A DNA stretch of 64,000 nucleotides from contig NZ_PYON01000002.1 of NCBI RefSeq assembly GCF_003026355.1, positions 372,001 to 436,000 of the forward strand. Reading direction: 5' to 3'. The notes under the pieces are model-generated. The model saw only the letters and a list, made by a program, of their open reading frames with translations. It made no database searches and was not told the origin of the DNA. The position numbers and the translations under genes are program-made. Shown piece by piece: positions 38,214 through 47,035 of the stretch (its first letter is position 1; every line of letters begins with the position of its first letter). Source of the stretch: Photobacterium kishitanii (GTDB lineage Bacteria; Pseudomonadota; Gammaproteobacteria; Enterobacterales; Vibrionaceae).

Positions 38214-39052
38214 AAGGTATTAAACAATTAGTTGGCACAGCCCATACTCAAACTGTACCGGTTGAATTGCCACCGAATAGTCAAAAACTAAAAGATGCAC
38301 TGATCAAAGAAATTCGTCGTTCAGCGTATGTATACCGTGTTGACTGCGGTGGTTGTAATGCGTGTGAGATTGAGATTTTTGCAGCGACTACGCCAATTTT
38401 TGATACTGAGCGTTTTGGTATCAAAATTGTTGCCTCACCGCGTCATGCAGATATTTTGCTTTATACCGGTTCGGTAACCCGTGCAATGCGTGCGCCAGCA
38501 TTACGTGCTTATGAAGCTGCCCCTGATCCTAAAATTGTAATTTCATACGGTGCATGTGGTTGTGATGGTGGTATTTTCCACGATCTTTATTGTGTCTGGG
38601 GGGGGACTGATAAGATTGTACCTGTCGATGTGTATATTCCTGGTTGCCCTCCAACACCAGCGGCAACTATTTTTGGGTTTGCGGTTGCGTTGGGTTTACT
38701 TGATCAAAAACTGAAAGCGAAAGTACACCAACCGGAAGAACAAAAGGCGAGTTTAAAACACACCGAAATTCCATTGGATATTAAGGTGATGATTGAACGC
38801 CAAGCGCGTTTACTTGCTGGTTATGTACAGGGACAACGTATTGCTGATGATGTATTGACCGTGCTTGCAACCTGTAGCGCAGATAATGTAGATCAAAAAA
38901 TCAGTGCGTATCTTGCGACCAAAAATGATCCACGTTTAACAGAAATTGTTAATATTTTACTGTCAAAAACCATGGCAGCATTAACGGGATCGGCAGCTTG
39001 CCCAAATGCGCAGCAAGAGCCAGCATCATGTGGGGGCTGTAACCATGAGTGA
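38210..39052 (+). CDS. hycG: Hydrogenase 3 small subunit HycG with Cys-rich C-terminal extension
   Basis: NuoB-like protein of 280 residues that passes electrons to HycE. The proximal cluster ligands are in [21 protein letters not shown] and [10 protein letters not shown]. coli HycG has about 255 residues; the extra length here ends in [12 protein letters not shown] (last 17 residues), a cysteine cluster I do not know from E. coli. GTG start, overlapping hycF. It overlaps hycH by eight bases (ATGAGTGA). Confidence 0.93.
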   Translation: MKGIKQLVGTAHTQTVPVELPPNSQKLKDALIKEIRRSAYVYRVDCGGCNACEIEIFAATTPIFDTERFGIKIVASPRHADILLYTGSVTRAMRAPALRAYEAAPDPKIVISYGACGCDGGIFHDLYCVWGGTDKIVPVDVYIPGCPPTPAATIFGFAVALGLLDQKLKAKVHQPEEQKASLKHTEIPLDIKVMIERQARLLAGYVQGQRIADDVLTVLATCSADNVDQKISAYLATKNDPRLTEIVNILLSKTMAALTGSAACPNAQQEPASCGGCNHE

Positions 39053-39494
39053 TGTTTTAGCTGAATTAACACAATCTCGCCATTTTCAAGGCCGCGTTTA
39101 CTTTTATAGTTTAGGGCGCAAGTTTGTAGATGAAAGCTATGATGTGCCAGAAGAAGCTAAACAGATCATGTACTACAGCTTAGCGATTGGTCATCACTTA
39201 GGGGTGGTTGATTGCCTTAAAGCAGTAATTGAATGTGAAGGGGATGAATACCTCACATGGATCAGTGGCCTGCCTGAAGATGGTGAAGCCTTTAATAAAA
39301 TGAAAGGCTATTTTGTGTTTGGTGAAATCACTATTTATCCTGAGCATCTTAATATGCTGGCACTTGCTTTTGATCGGATTGATAGCACCACGCAAAATGC
39401 TCGCTCACAGCAATTAACCCGTGATTTTATTGCCGCCTTAGGGGATATTCACCGTGAACCGACGATGTATATGATGATTCGAGGAATACGCTAA
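39045..39494 (+). CDS. hycH: Formate hydrogenlyase maturation protein HycH
   Basis: The ATG at 39045 (M-S-D-V-L-A-E-L) has a GGGGG ribosome site at 39032-39036 and overlaps the hycG stop; the ATG at 39006 would add 13 residues inside hycG. The product has 149 residues (E. coli about 136). HycH is needed for assembly of hydrogenase 3 but its biochemical role is poorly known. It is followed two bases later by hycI. Confidence 0.88.
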   Translation: MSDVLAELTQSRHFQGRVYFYSLGRKFVDESYDVPEEAKQIMYYSLAIGHHLGVVDCLKAVIECEGDEYLTWISGLPEDGEAFNKMKGYFVFGEITIYPEHLNMLALAFDRIDSTTQNARSQQLTRDFIAALGDIHREPTMYMMIRGIR

Positions 39495-39496
39495 CC

Positions 39497-40021
39497 ATGT
39501 TACAGGAAGTGAATTTGTCTACCGTTATGGGCGAAAGTGTCTCTAATGATGATGTTGATTTGTCTGTCAGCAATATCGTGCTTACTGTTGGTAATAGCAT
39601 GATGGGTGATGATGGTGCCGGCCCATTATTAGCGAAAATGATCAAAGATAATCCAATTGCAGGCTGGAGTGTGCTTGAAGGCGGCTCGATGCCTGAAGAT
39701 TGTTTGCACCTTATTCGTAAAGCTCAACCTCAGCGTGTGATTGTGGTCGATGCTGCAGATATCGGTGAACAAGCAGGAGAGGTAAGAATTATTGATCCAG
39801 AAACCATCGTTGATATGTATGTTGTTTCTACTCATAGTTTGCCATTAAATTTCTTAATTGATGATTTAAAAACCTTTGTCCCTGAGGTTATTTTTGTGGG
39901 TATTCAACCTGCGATTGTGGCATTTTCATTTCCGCTAACTGAGATGGTGCAAACGGCAGTTAAAACTATTTACCAGCGTTTGCCTGAATGGCAAGGGTCG
40001 GGTGGTTTTGAGCATTGCTAA
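39497..40021 (+). CDS. hycI: Hydrogenase 3 maturation endopeptidase HycI
   Basis: Protease of 174 residues (E. coli about 156) that removes the C-terminal peptide of HycE. Family residues are G-N-S-M-M-G-D-D-G-A-G-P near residue 35 and D-A-A-D-I-G near residue 78, which hold the nickel-sensing Asp and nearby carboxylates. The first 25 or so residues exceed the usual start, so translation might begin at a later ATG (39527). It is the last gene of the hyc operon. Confidence 0.9.
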   Translation: MLQEVNLSTVMGESVSNDDVDLSVSNIVLTVGNSMMGDDGAGPLLAKMIKDNPIAGWSVLEGGSMPEDCLHLIRKAQPQRVIVVDAADIGEQAGEVRIIDPETIVDMYVVSTHSLPLNFLIDDLKTFVPEVIFVGIQPAIVAFSFPLTEMVQTAVKTIYQRLPEWQGSGGFEHC

Positions 40022-40027
40022 TACTTA

Positions 40028-40126
40028 TTTGTCGATATTATTGCTATCGGGTGTCGAGGTGTGTCGATAGTCACTGACGATAAGTGTCGATATAATTGAC
40101 GAAGTTGATGACTTTATCGACATTGA
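40028..40126 (+). promoter_or_regulatory. Cluster of TGTCGA-type motifs, probable FhlA enhancer
   Basis: About six copies of GTCGA, TCGAC or TGACGA lie between 40031 and 40122. One pair, GAC at 40076 and GTC at 40086, has the same GAC-N7-GTC spacing as both inverted repeats at 32192-32233. The sequence CTATCG at 40044 and CGATAG at 40065 make a wider inverted repeat. The cluster is 95-190 bases upstream of the sigma-54 promoter at 40216. FhlA binding is inferred. Confidence 0.6.
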
Positions 40127-40130
40127 TAGA

Positions 40131-40170
40131 AAAGGAAGTACAGCACTGCATGTACTTCCTTTTTTTTTCT
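40131..40170 (+). terminator. Intrinsic terminator of the hyc operon
   Basis: Perfect 11-bp stem (40131-40141 with 40152-40162) and a run of T to 40168. It stands between the enhancer-like cluster and the hydN promoter. Confidence 0.9.
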
Positions 40171-40215
40171 TTTAATTTCATTTAGTTAAAAATAAATTAA
40201 TGATTTTGTAATTTA

Positions 40216-40231
40216 TGGCACAACTAATGCT
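40216..40231 (+). promoter_or_regulatory. Sigma-54 promoter of hydN-fdhF
   Basis: TGGCACAACTAATGCT: GG at 40217-40218 and GC at 40229-40230, ten bases apart, with a perfect TGGCAC -24 box. It lies 61 bases before the hydN start. Confidence 0.85.
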
Positions 40232-40291
40232 TTATAGGTATAGCAGCATAAGACTATGTTGCGAGATATCGATATCAACAAGGTATAGACC

Positions 40292-40840
40292 ATGAACCGG
40301 TTTGTTTTTGCAGATCCAAATCTGTGTATTGGGTGTCGAACCTGTGAAATTGCATGTGTCGTTTCTCATCAAGCAGATGGAAAACTAACGGGTGTTGCTC
40401 CAGCTGATTTTTCACCACGTTTAACCTTGGTGAAAAATGCGCATGTAACAACACCTGTAATGTGCCGTCAATGTGATGACGCACCATGTGCGCAGGTTTG
40501 TCCTAATAACGCTATCGTTTTAGAAGATGGCTATGTAAAAGTGATTCAGTCACGTTGTATCGGGTGTAAAACCTGTGTCATTGCTTGTCCCTACGGTGCA
40601 ATGAATGTCGTGACTAAGATGGTTGAAGAATCAAAAGGTGCGTCGCTATTTAAGCGTATGGTGCCTAAGTCTCAAGCATTAAAATGTGACTTGTGTTCTC
40701 ATCGTGAAGCAGGTCCTGCGTGTGTAGAAGTTTGTCCTACTAGCGCTATTCAGATTATTGAAGCTGAAACATTGATTGAAACAAACAAACAAAAACGTGA
40801 AGCAGCTGCGCTCAATGCTGCTGTAGCGATTGCTCGCTAG
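40292..40840 (+). CDS. hydN: Electron-transfer 4Fe-4S protein HydN
   Basis: A 182-residue polyferredoxin (E. coli HydN about 175). Cysteine motifs: C-I-G-C-R-T-C-E-I-A-C, C-R-Q-C-D-D-A-P-C, C-I-G-C-K-T-C-V-I-A-C and C-D-L-C-S-H. It is the partner of formate dehydrogenase H and precedes fdhF by 58 bases, both after the sigma-54 promoter. It differs from HycB in its shorter C-terminus and in the K-T-C-V-I-A-C-P-Y-G-A-M block. Confidence 0.92.
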   Translation: MNRFVFADPNLCIGCRTCEIACVVSHQADGKLTGVAPADFSPRLTLVKNAHVTTPVMCRQCDDAPCAQVCPNNAIVLEDGYVKVIQSRCIGCKTCVIACPYGAMNVVTKMVEESKGASLFKRMVPKSQALKCDLCSHREAGPACVEVCPTSAIQIIEAETLIETNKQKREAAALNAAVAIAR

Positions 40841-40898
40841 TGTTGAAAACTCTCGGTTTACAATACGCATTAATAACAATTACAGCCAAAAGGTTAGT

Positions 40899-43043
40899 AT
40901 GAAAAAATCAATTGTTGTTTGTCCCTACTGCGGTACTGGGTGCAAACTAAAGTTGGTTGTCGAAAATAACAAAGTCGTGGCAGCAGAACCAGCAATGGGT
41001 CGCACCAATGAAGGCCAACTTTGTTTGAAAGGCTACTATGGTTGGGATTTTCTCAACGATACCAACTTATTAACACCACGCCTAAAGCAACCAATGATTC
41101 GCCGTACACGTGAATCAGCCTTAGAAGCCGTGTCTTGGGATGAAGCTATTCAATTTGCCGGCGATAAGCTAATGGCAATTAAAAAGCAATATGGTCCAGA
41201 CGCGATAATGACAACAGGTTCAGCCCGCGGTCCGGGTAACGAAGCCAACTATGTGATGCAAAAACTCGCAAGGGCGGTGATCGGAACCAACAATGTTGAC
41301 CACTGTGCTAGGGTGTGACACGCACCATCAGTCTCCGGTCTGGAGACAACAGTAGGTAATGGCGCAATGAGTAACGCTATTCCCGAAATTCAACTTACTA
41401 AATGCTTACTCATTTTCGGTTACAACGCGGCTGATTCTCATCCAGTTGTAGCAAGACATATTCTTAAAGCCCGTGCAAATGGCGCTAAGATTATTGTATG
41501 TGACCCACGTAAGATTGAATCTGCGCGTGTTGCTGATCAGTGGTTAGCGTTGAATAACGGCTCGAACATGGCACTCGTTAATGCGTTAGCGAATGTGATT
41601 ATCGAAGAAAATTTATACGATAAGTCTTTCGTAGAAAATAATACTGAAGGTTTTGCAGAGTTCCGTGAAATTGTTTCACGCTATGCACCAGAAACAGTAG
41701 AAGAAGTAACCGGTCTTAAAGCAGCTGATATCCGTATGGCTGCACGTACTTATGCTGCAGCACCAGAAGCCATGATTTTATGGGGTATGGGTGTTACTCA
41801 GTACGGTCAAGCGGTTGATGTGGTTCGTGGTTTAGCTGGCCTTGCATTGCTAACCGGTAACTTTGGTCGTCCAGGTGTAGGTTGTGGTCCGGTTCGTGGT
41901 CAAAACAACGTTCAAGGTACCTGTGATATGGGTATGTTGCCGCACCAGTTCCCTGGTTATCAGGATGTAACGGTTGACGCAAACCGCGAAAAGTTTGAAA
42001 AAGCGTGGGGTGTTGAACTTTCAGGTAAGCCGGGTTACCGCTTAACTGAAGTTGGCCACAAAGCTGATGAGGGTATTTGTAAAGCGTTCTATATCTTCGG
42101 TGAAGATCCAGCACAAACTGAAGCTGATCTCGCTGCAATGCGTGCCACTATGCGCAAGATGGAATTGGTTATCGTACAAGATATCTTCATGACCCAAACC
42201 GCTGAATTTGCTGATGTGATTTTCCCTGCAACGAGTTGGGGCGAACATGAAGGTGTTTACAGTAGTGCGGACCGCGGTTTCCAACGCTTTTATAAAGCAG
42301 TGACTCCAACCGGTGATGTGAAGCCTGACTGGGAAATCTTTAGTTTGTTAGCAACGTACATGGGTTACCCGATGTCGTATAACAATACTCAAGAAATCTG
42401 GGATGAGTTACGCGAGTTATGCCCTCTTTATACGGGCGCTACTTACGAGAAAATGGCTGATCTAAAATCTGTGCAATGGCCTTGTCCGACTGAAGACCAT
42501 CCTGGTACATCGTACCTATTTGAAGGTAATAAGTTTACAACACCTTCAGGTAAAGGGATGTTTATTGGTGCTGATTGGCGTCCGCCACTAGAGCAGCCTG
42601 ATGCAGATTACCCGTTAGTGTTGTCAACGGTGCGCGAGGTAGGTCACTACTCTTGTCGTTCTATGACAGGTAACTGTTCTGCACTACAAACCTTGGCTGA
42701 TGAACCAGGTTATGTGCAAATGTACCCAGATGATGCCAAAGCATTGGGGATCGATGATCAACAATTAGTTTGGGTATCTTCTCGTCGTGGTAAAGTTATC
42801 TCACGTGCTAACTATAATGATCGCGTTAACAAAGGTGTGGTTTACATGACATACCAGTGGTGGATTGGTGCATGTAACGAATTAACCATTGAACATGTTG
42901 ATCCTATTTCAAGTACGCCTGAATTTAAATATTGTGCTGTTAAAGTAGAAAATATTGATGATCAGTCTTGGGCTGAAAATTATGTACAAACAGAGTACAG
43001 TAATTTGAAAGCACGCTTGAAGAACCATGTTGCTAATGCGTAA
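40899..43043 (+). CDS. fdhF: Formate dehydrogenase H, selenocysteine-containing
   Basis: Molybdopterin enzyme of 714 residues that oxidises formate to CO2 for hydrogen production. The gene must be read through the TGA at 41316-41318 (Sec140): N-V-D-H-C-A-R-V-Sec-H-A-P-S-V, matching the E. coli active site. The start is ATG 40899, before M-K-K-S-I-V-V; the N-terminal 4Fe-4S site is C-P-Y-C-G-T-G-C with C-L-K-G further on. Downstream of the UGA are the molybdopterin-binding regions (G-P-V-R-G-Q-N-N-V-Q-G, A-T-S-W-G-E-H-E). Total length nearly equals E. coli FdhF (715). Automated callers will split it into 41318-terminating and 41367-starting fragments. Selenocysteine genes are in the same window. 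Confidence 0.96.
41316..41347 (+). promoter_or_regulatory. UGA selenocysteine codon and SECIS hairpin
   Basis: After the UGA come 12 bases and then the hairpin GTCTCC-GGTCT-GGAGAC (41331-41347). The apical loop GGUCU is the SelB-recognition motif known in E. coli fdhF, and it begins 18 bases after the UGA, as in my recollection of the E. coli sequence. The stem is perfectly paired as drawn. Confidence 0.92.
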
Positions 43044-43104
43044 TTATATTATTTAAATAAGACCTATTAAGGTTTGTATTTAATATATAGCTGCATAAAT
43101 GAAA

Positions 43105-43153
43105 ATAAGGTTTCCAAGATAAAATGTTGCTTATTTTTATCTTGGTGCCTTAT
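43105..43153 (+). terminator. Large hairpin after fdhF
   Basis: Inner perfect 11-bp stem (43114-43124 with 43135-43145) and outer 6-bp stem (43105-43110 with 43148-43153) around a small internal loop. No clean T run follows, so it may be a terminator or a 3' stabilising structure. The rest of the 319-base gap to fhlA (43044-43362) is AT-rich and shows no gene. Confidence 0.6.
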
Positions 43154-43362
43154 GTTATTTATTATATAAATAACTATCTTAATTTATTTTTTAGCTCAAA
43201 AACTTGGTAATATTGTTACTTTTATTTTAGTGATGCTATTGTTAATAATTATTGATTGATATGGATCAATACTTAGTTATTAAAATACTTGAGAATTGTA
43301 TAACAAATGCTTGAGTTATTATTCACGATTTTAGTCATATTATCAGCAAGAGTTAATGTCGT

Positions 43363-45423
43363 ATGGAAAACTTTGAAAGCGATTTAATGATTTTTTCTAA
43401 GGCATTATTGTCTATCAATGATATATCGGGTGTAATAAATTTTCTAAATAATGAAAGTTTGTTATTTATCGATGCTGATCGTGTTAATATTATTTTAAAA
43501 GATGATATAAATGCTCAATCAATTCTATATTATCAAGATGCAGATAAAAACTTCCAACGCTATGATTATTCTGAAGATAATTTGAGTCTTCATCACGTAG
43601 TGTCGTGTGAATATAGTCATTATATTAATGGCGAAGAACTTTATCGAACATTTCCTCAATTATCTCTTCATCCGGCATACACTAATATTCAAACTTACTG
43701 TAAAATACCGCTGCTAATAGCGAATCAACAGTTGGGTGCGATTGAGTATATTAATCTTCGCTTACCAAGTTACGATGATGTAGAAAAACAATTTAAGTTG
43801 TTCAATAATATGGTTGCAGCAATGATCGAACATATTCTTGAGCATCAAATTGCCTCATCATTAACGCAACAATTAAGTAACGAACATAAAAACTACCAAT
43901 TTTTAGTTGATATTACTAATGCTGTTATTAATCAGAGTTCAAAAAAAGAGCTAATTGGATCACTATTACACTTTTTATATCAACGTTTTGGGATGAATGA
44001 ATTATCAATCATACAATCTCAAGATGGCCATTATAATCAATATTCTGGTGGTGATATTGAAGGTGAAATTGATTATCAATGTCATTTCTTTACCGATGAC
44101 AGCATGATTAAAAATGCCGTTGAAAATAATAAAGCGGTTATTTTAACAGCGGCTGATATTTATAAATTAAGACGGGATGATAACAGTCCTTACTTTTCAG
44201 CATTGGCTAAAAGTGCCTGTGTTATGCCGATGATATTTCGTGGGGTAACTATTGGTTATATCTGCTATGTCAAAGCAGTAGAAACACAATTTGAGCCAAG
44301 TGAAATTGAATTATTTAAACAAATATCAGCACGTGTTGCATTAGCGATGCACAGTATCAAAGTACATCAATCAGCAACACCACACCGATCTCAAACTAAG
44401 TTTATCAGTGTTGAAGATAGCTATGATGAACATGCTATTTTCGATGACATTATTAGCCAAAGTGAAGTAATGAATAAAGTCCTAGAGCAAGTTGCATTAG
44501 TCGCAAGTTGTGATAGTACGGTATTGATTTTAGGTGAATCAGGTACGGGTAAAGAATTGATTGCACGTGCAATTCATAAAATGAGCCATCGCAGTAAAAC
44601 TGAGATGGTAAAAATGAACTGTGCAGCAATACCTAGTGGTTTATTTGAAAGTGAATTATTTGGCCATGAACGTGGCGCATTTACTGGTGCGGTTACTCAA
44701 CGTGTCGGTCGATTTGAACAAGCACATAAAGGCACTCTCTTTCTTGATGAAATTGGTGATATGCCGTTGGAATTACAACCTAAATTGTTACGTGCTTTGC
44801 AAGAAAATGAAATTGAGCGCGTAGGTAAAAATCAGCTAATCAGTGTTGATGTACGGATTGTGGTTGCTACCAATGTCAATTTATTGCAAATGGTACAGCA
44901 GAAACAATTTCGTAATGATTTGTATTACCGATTAAATGTATTTCCAATTGAAATTCCGCCGTTACGTGAACGAGCAGAAGATATTCCATTATTGGTTAAG
45001 CACTTTACGCGTGAATTAGCCAAGAAAATGGGAAAAACGATTACCTCTATTGCTGCGGAAGATATGGCAATTATGCAGCAATTTTCATGGCCAGGTAATG
45101 TACGTGAATTGCGTAATGTGATTGAACGTTCTGTCATTTTAACTCGCGGTCAGGTGCTAAATGTGCCAACCCAAGAGTTGGTGTCATTGCCACCAATATT
45201 AGCCAATACGCCAGCCGAGCAAGTTGAGCCTCAGGCGGTGCAATCAAGTAGCGTTAAGTCGGCACCGATTGTGATTGATCGACAGATGATCATAGATGCT
45301 TTAATAAGCTGTCATGGCGTTATTGCGGGGCCTAATGGTGTCGCCAATCAATTAGGACTAAAACGAACCACATTATTGTCTCGAATGCAAAAAATGGGTT
45401 TGAATAGCCAAGATTATCGCTAA
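43363..45423 (+). CDS. fhlA: FhlA-type sigma-54-dependent activator
   Basis: A 686-residue regulator (E. coli FhlA about 692) that switches on formate hydrogenlyase genes. Two GAF-like sensor regions occupy about residues 15-325. The AAA+ domain contains the Walker A motif G-E-S-G-T-G-K-E (about 390), the sigma-54-contact loop G-A-F-T-G-A (438-443) and F-L-D-E-I-G-D for Walker B. The C-terminal Fis-type helix-turn-helix ends in L-G-L-K-R-T-T-L-L-S-R-M-Q-K-M, as in E. coli FhlA. The window holds its expected targets: two sigma-54 promoters with repeated GAC-N7-GTC sites upstream. The formate ligand is inferred from the family. Confidence 0.93.
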   Translation: MENFESDLMIFSKALLSINDISGVINFLNNESLLFIDADRVNIILKDDINAQSILYYQDADKNFQRYDYSEDNLSLHHVVSCEYSHYINGEELYRTFPQLSLHPAYTNIQTYCKIPLLIANQQLGAIEYINLRLPSYDDVEKQFKLFNNMVAAMIEHILEHQIASSLTQQLSNEHKNYQFLVDITNAVINQSSKKELIGSLLHFLYQRFGMNELSIIQSQDGHYNQYSGGDIEGEIDYQCHFFTDDSMIKNAVENNKAVILTAADIYKLRRDDNSPYFSALAKSACVMPMIFRGVTIGYICYVKAVETQFEPSEIELFKQISARVALAMHSIKVHQSATPHRSQTKFISVEDSYDEHAIFDDIISQSEVMNKVLEQVALVASCDSTVLILGESGTGKELIARAIHKMSHRSKTEMVKMNCAAIPSGLFESELFGHERGAFTGAVTQRVGRFEQAHKGTLFLDEIGDMPLELQPKLLRALQENEIERVGKNQLISVDVRIVVATNVNLLQMVQQKQFRNDLYYRLNVFPIEIPPLRERAEDIPLLVKHFTRELAKKMGKTITSIAAEDMAIMQQFSWPGNVRELRNVIERSVILTRGQVLNVPTQELVSLPPILANTPAEQVEPQAVQSSSVKSAPIVIDRQMIIDALISCHGVIAGPNGVANQLGLKRTTLLSRMQKMGLNSQDYR

Positions 45424-45481
45424 TTTAACTGAATGTTTAACCAACGCAGTGAATGTCGTAATAAATAAGTAAAGGAAAAAA

Positions 45482-46315
45482 ATGTTGTCCACTTTAGAAG
45501 CGTTACCGGAATCGATATTTTGTAATGCAAGCGAGCGTTCTATTGTACGTTATCGCAAGGGCAAAAGTGATTGCTGTGAACTTGATTACATCATTGAAGA
45601 AACGCCGGTTGCGATTGCTTTTAATGGTGTTGCTTACACCGTAATGATGTGTACGCCAAATGACTTAGAACAGTTTGCGATTGGGTTTTCGTTATCGGAA
45701 GGGATCATCGATCACCATCGTGATATTCACGATATTGAAATGACGCCAACGTGTGATGGGATAAATATTGATGTCACGATAGCTAACCGTTGTGTTGCTC
45801 GTTTACAGCAAAAACGTCGTTCACTCGCAGGACTGACAGGTTGTGGTATCTGTGGTGAAGAAAAATTAGAAACGGTATGTCGAGCATTGGCGCCAGTACC
45901 TTCATCAGTGACGTTTGATCTAAGTTATCTTGATCCTGTATTGCAACAATTATTACGTAAACAGCAATTAAACCAGTTAACAGGATCTGCTCATGCGGCG
46001 ATATACATTGATAATCAAGGTCAAGTTGCCGCAATTTTTGAAGATGTAGGTCGTCATATTGCATTAGATAAATTAGTGGGTTGTATTCATCAACGCCAGT
46101 TAAAAGGTGGCGCAGTATTAGTTACGAGTCGCGCTAGTTTTGAAATGGTTCAAAAAGCTGCAGCCGCTGGGGTTGAAGTGCTGCTTGCTATTTCATCAGC
46201 CACTAAAATGGCGGTTGATTTGGCTGAAAAACTTAATCTGACGTTATTAGGTCATTGTCGTAATGGTCGTGCAGATGCTTATGCGCATCCTGAACGCATT
46301 ACAGGGATGATTTAA
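45482..46315 (+). CDS. fdhD: Formate dehydrogenase sulfurtransferase FdhD
   Basis: A 277-residue protein that transfers sulfur from IscS to the molybdenum cofactor before insertion into formate dehydrogenases. The catalytic pair is in G-C-G-I-C-G, giving Cys121 and Cys124, the same numbering as E. coli FdhD. Other family residues are T-G-S-A-H-A-A and E-D-V-G-R-H-x-A-L-D-K. AAAGGA lies eight bases before the start. Its place after fhlA links it to FdhF maturation. Confidence 0.95.
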   Translation: MLSTLEALPESIFCNASERSIVRYRKGKSDCCELDYIIEETPVAIAFNGVAYTVMMCTPNDLEQFAIGFSLSEGIIDHHRDIHDIEMTPTCDGINIDVTIANRCVARLQQKRRSLAGLTGCGICGEEKLETVCRALAPVPSSVTFDLSYLDPVLQQLLRKQQLNQLTGSAHAAIYIDNQGQVAAIFEDVGRHIALDKLVGCIHQRQLKGGAVLVTSRASFEMVQKAAAAGVEVLLAISSATKMAVDLAEKLNLTLLGHCRNGRADAYAHPERITGMI

Positions 46316-46382
46316 TCACGCTTAGGTATTGAATTTAATATTAATAAGTAAGTCTCTCTTAATTACTTATTAGTAATAAATC

Positions 46383-46402
46383 ACCCGTTAAGTCGGGTTT
46401 TC
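46383..46402 (+). terminator. Weak terminator after fdhD
   Basis: ACCCG/CGGGT stem (46383-46387 with 46394-46398) followed by TTTT. An AT-only inverted repeat at 46342-46372 stands just before it. Confidence 0.45.
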
Positions 46403-46429
46403 ATTCTATTACACTAAGGATAAAAATAA

Positions 46430-47017
46430 ATGAAATTTAAACATATTGTTGCCGGTGCGCTTACTCTTTTTTCACCTCTCGTTTTAGCACACCCAGGTCA
46501 CATTGGTCCTCATACTTCTACTGGATTTATGACAGGTTTTGTACATCCATTTACTGGTCTTGATCACCTATCTGTAATGATCGGTGTTGGTCTATTGGCT
46601 GCCTTGATGGGCGGAAAAGCCGTATCACGCTTACCAATGGCATTTATTGGCATTATGGTTGTTGGCGGCGCCTTAGGTGTTGCTGGAATGGTACTGCCTG
46701 GCATTGAAATGGGTATTGCGTTATCAGTGATTGGTATGGGTGCAATGTTATTGGCTGGTGGTCGTATGTCTGAAAAATTGGCAACAGGTCTAGTTATGGC
46801 ATTCGCCTTATTCCACGGTATGGCACATGGTATGGAAATGCCTCTTGACGCGCAAGCAATGGAATATTTTATCGGGTTTGTTCTAGCAACCGCAATCTTA
46901 CACGTAGCAGGTATTGCTTTAGGTAAGTTAGTTATGACATCAGCAGTGAACCAACGTGTTATGCGTGTGGTTGGGATTGTTATGGCAGCCTTTGGTGGCA
47001 TATTAATGCTGTCTTAA
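46430..47017 (+). CDS. hupE: HupE/UreJ-family nickel or cobalt transporter
   Basis: A 195-residue membrane protein with an N-terminal signal peptide ending L-V-L-A and the mature start H-P-G-H. Six hydrophobic segments follow. Family motifs H-P-x-x-G-L-D-H-L and F-H-G-M-A-H-G are present with their metal-binding histidines. It is expected to import nickel for HycE. It stands 18 bases before hypF, forming a nickel-handling operon with hypA and hypB. Confidence 0.9.
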   Translation: MKFKHIVAGALTLFSPLVLAHPGHIGPHTSTGFMTGFVHPFTGLDHLSVMIGVGLLAALMGGKAVSRLPMAFIGIMVVGGALGVAGMVLPGIEMGIALSVIGMGAMLLAGGRMSEKLATGLVMAFALFHGMAHGMEMPLDAQAMEYFIGFVLATAILHVAGIALGKLVMTSAVNQRVMRVVGIVMAAFGGILMLS

Positions 47018-47035
47018 TTTAGCTGGATAATTGCA

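Noticed and set aside
41316..41318. In-frame stop splitting fdhF
   Set aside because: The SECIS hairpin, the active-site context and the nearby selA, selB and selC show that the UGA encodes selenocysteine.
46564..47001. 145-residue minus-strand frame opposite hupE
   Set aside because: Antisense shadow rich in A, P and T, produced by the codon pattern of hupE.
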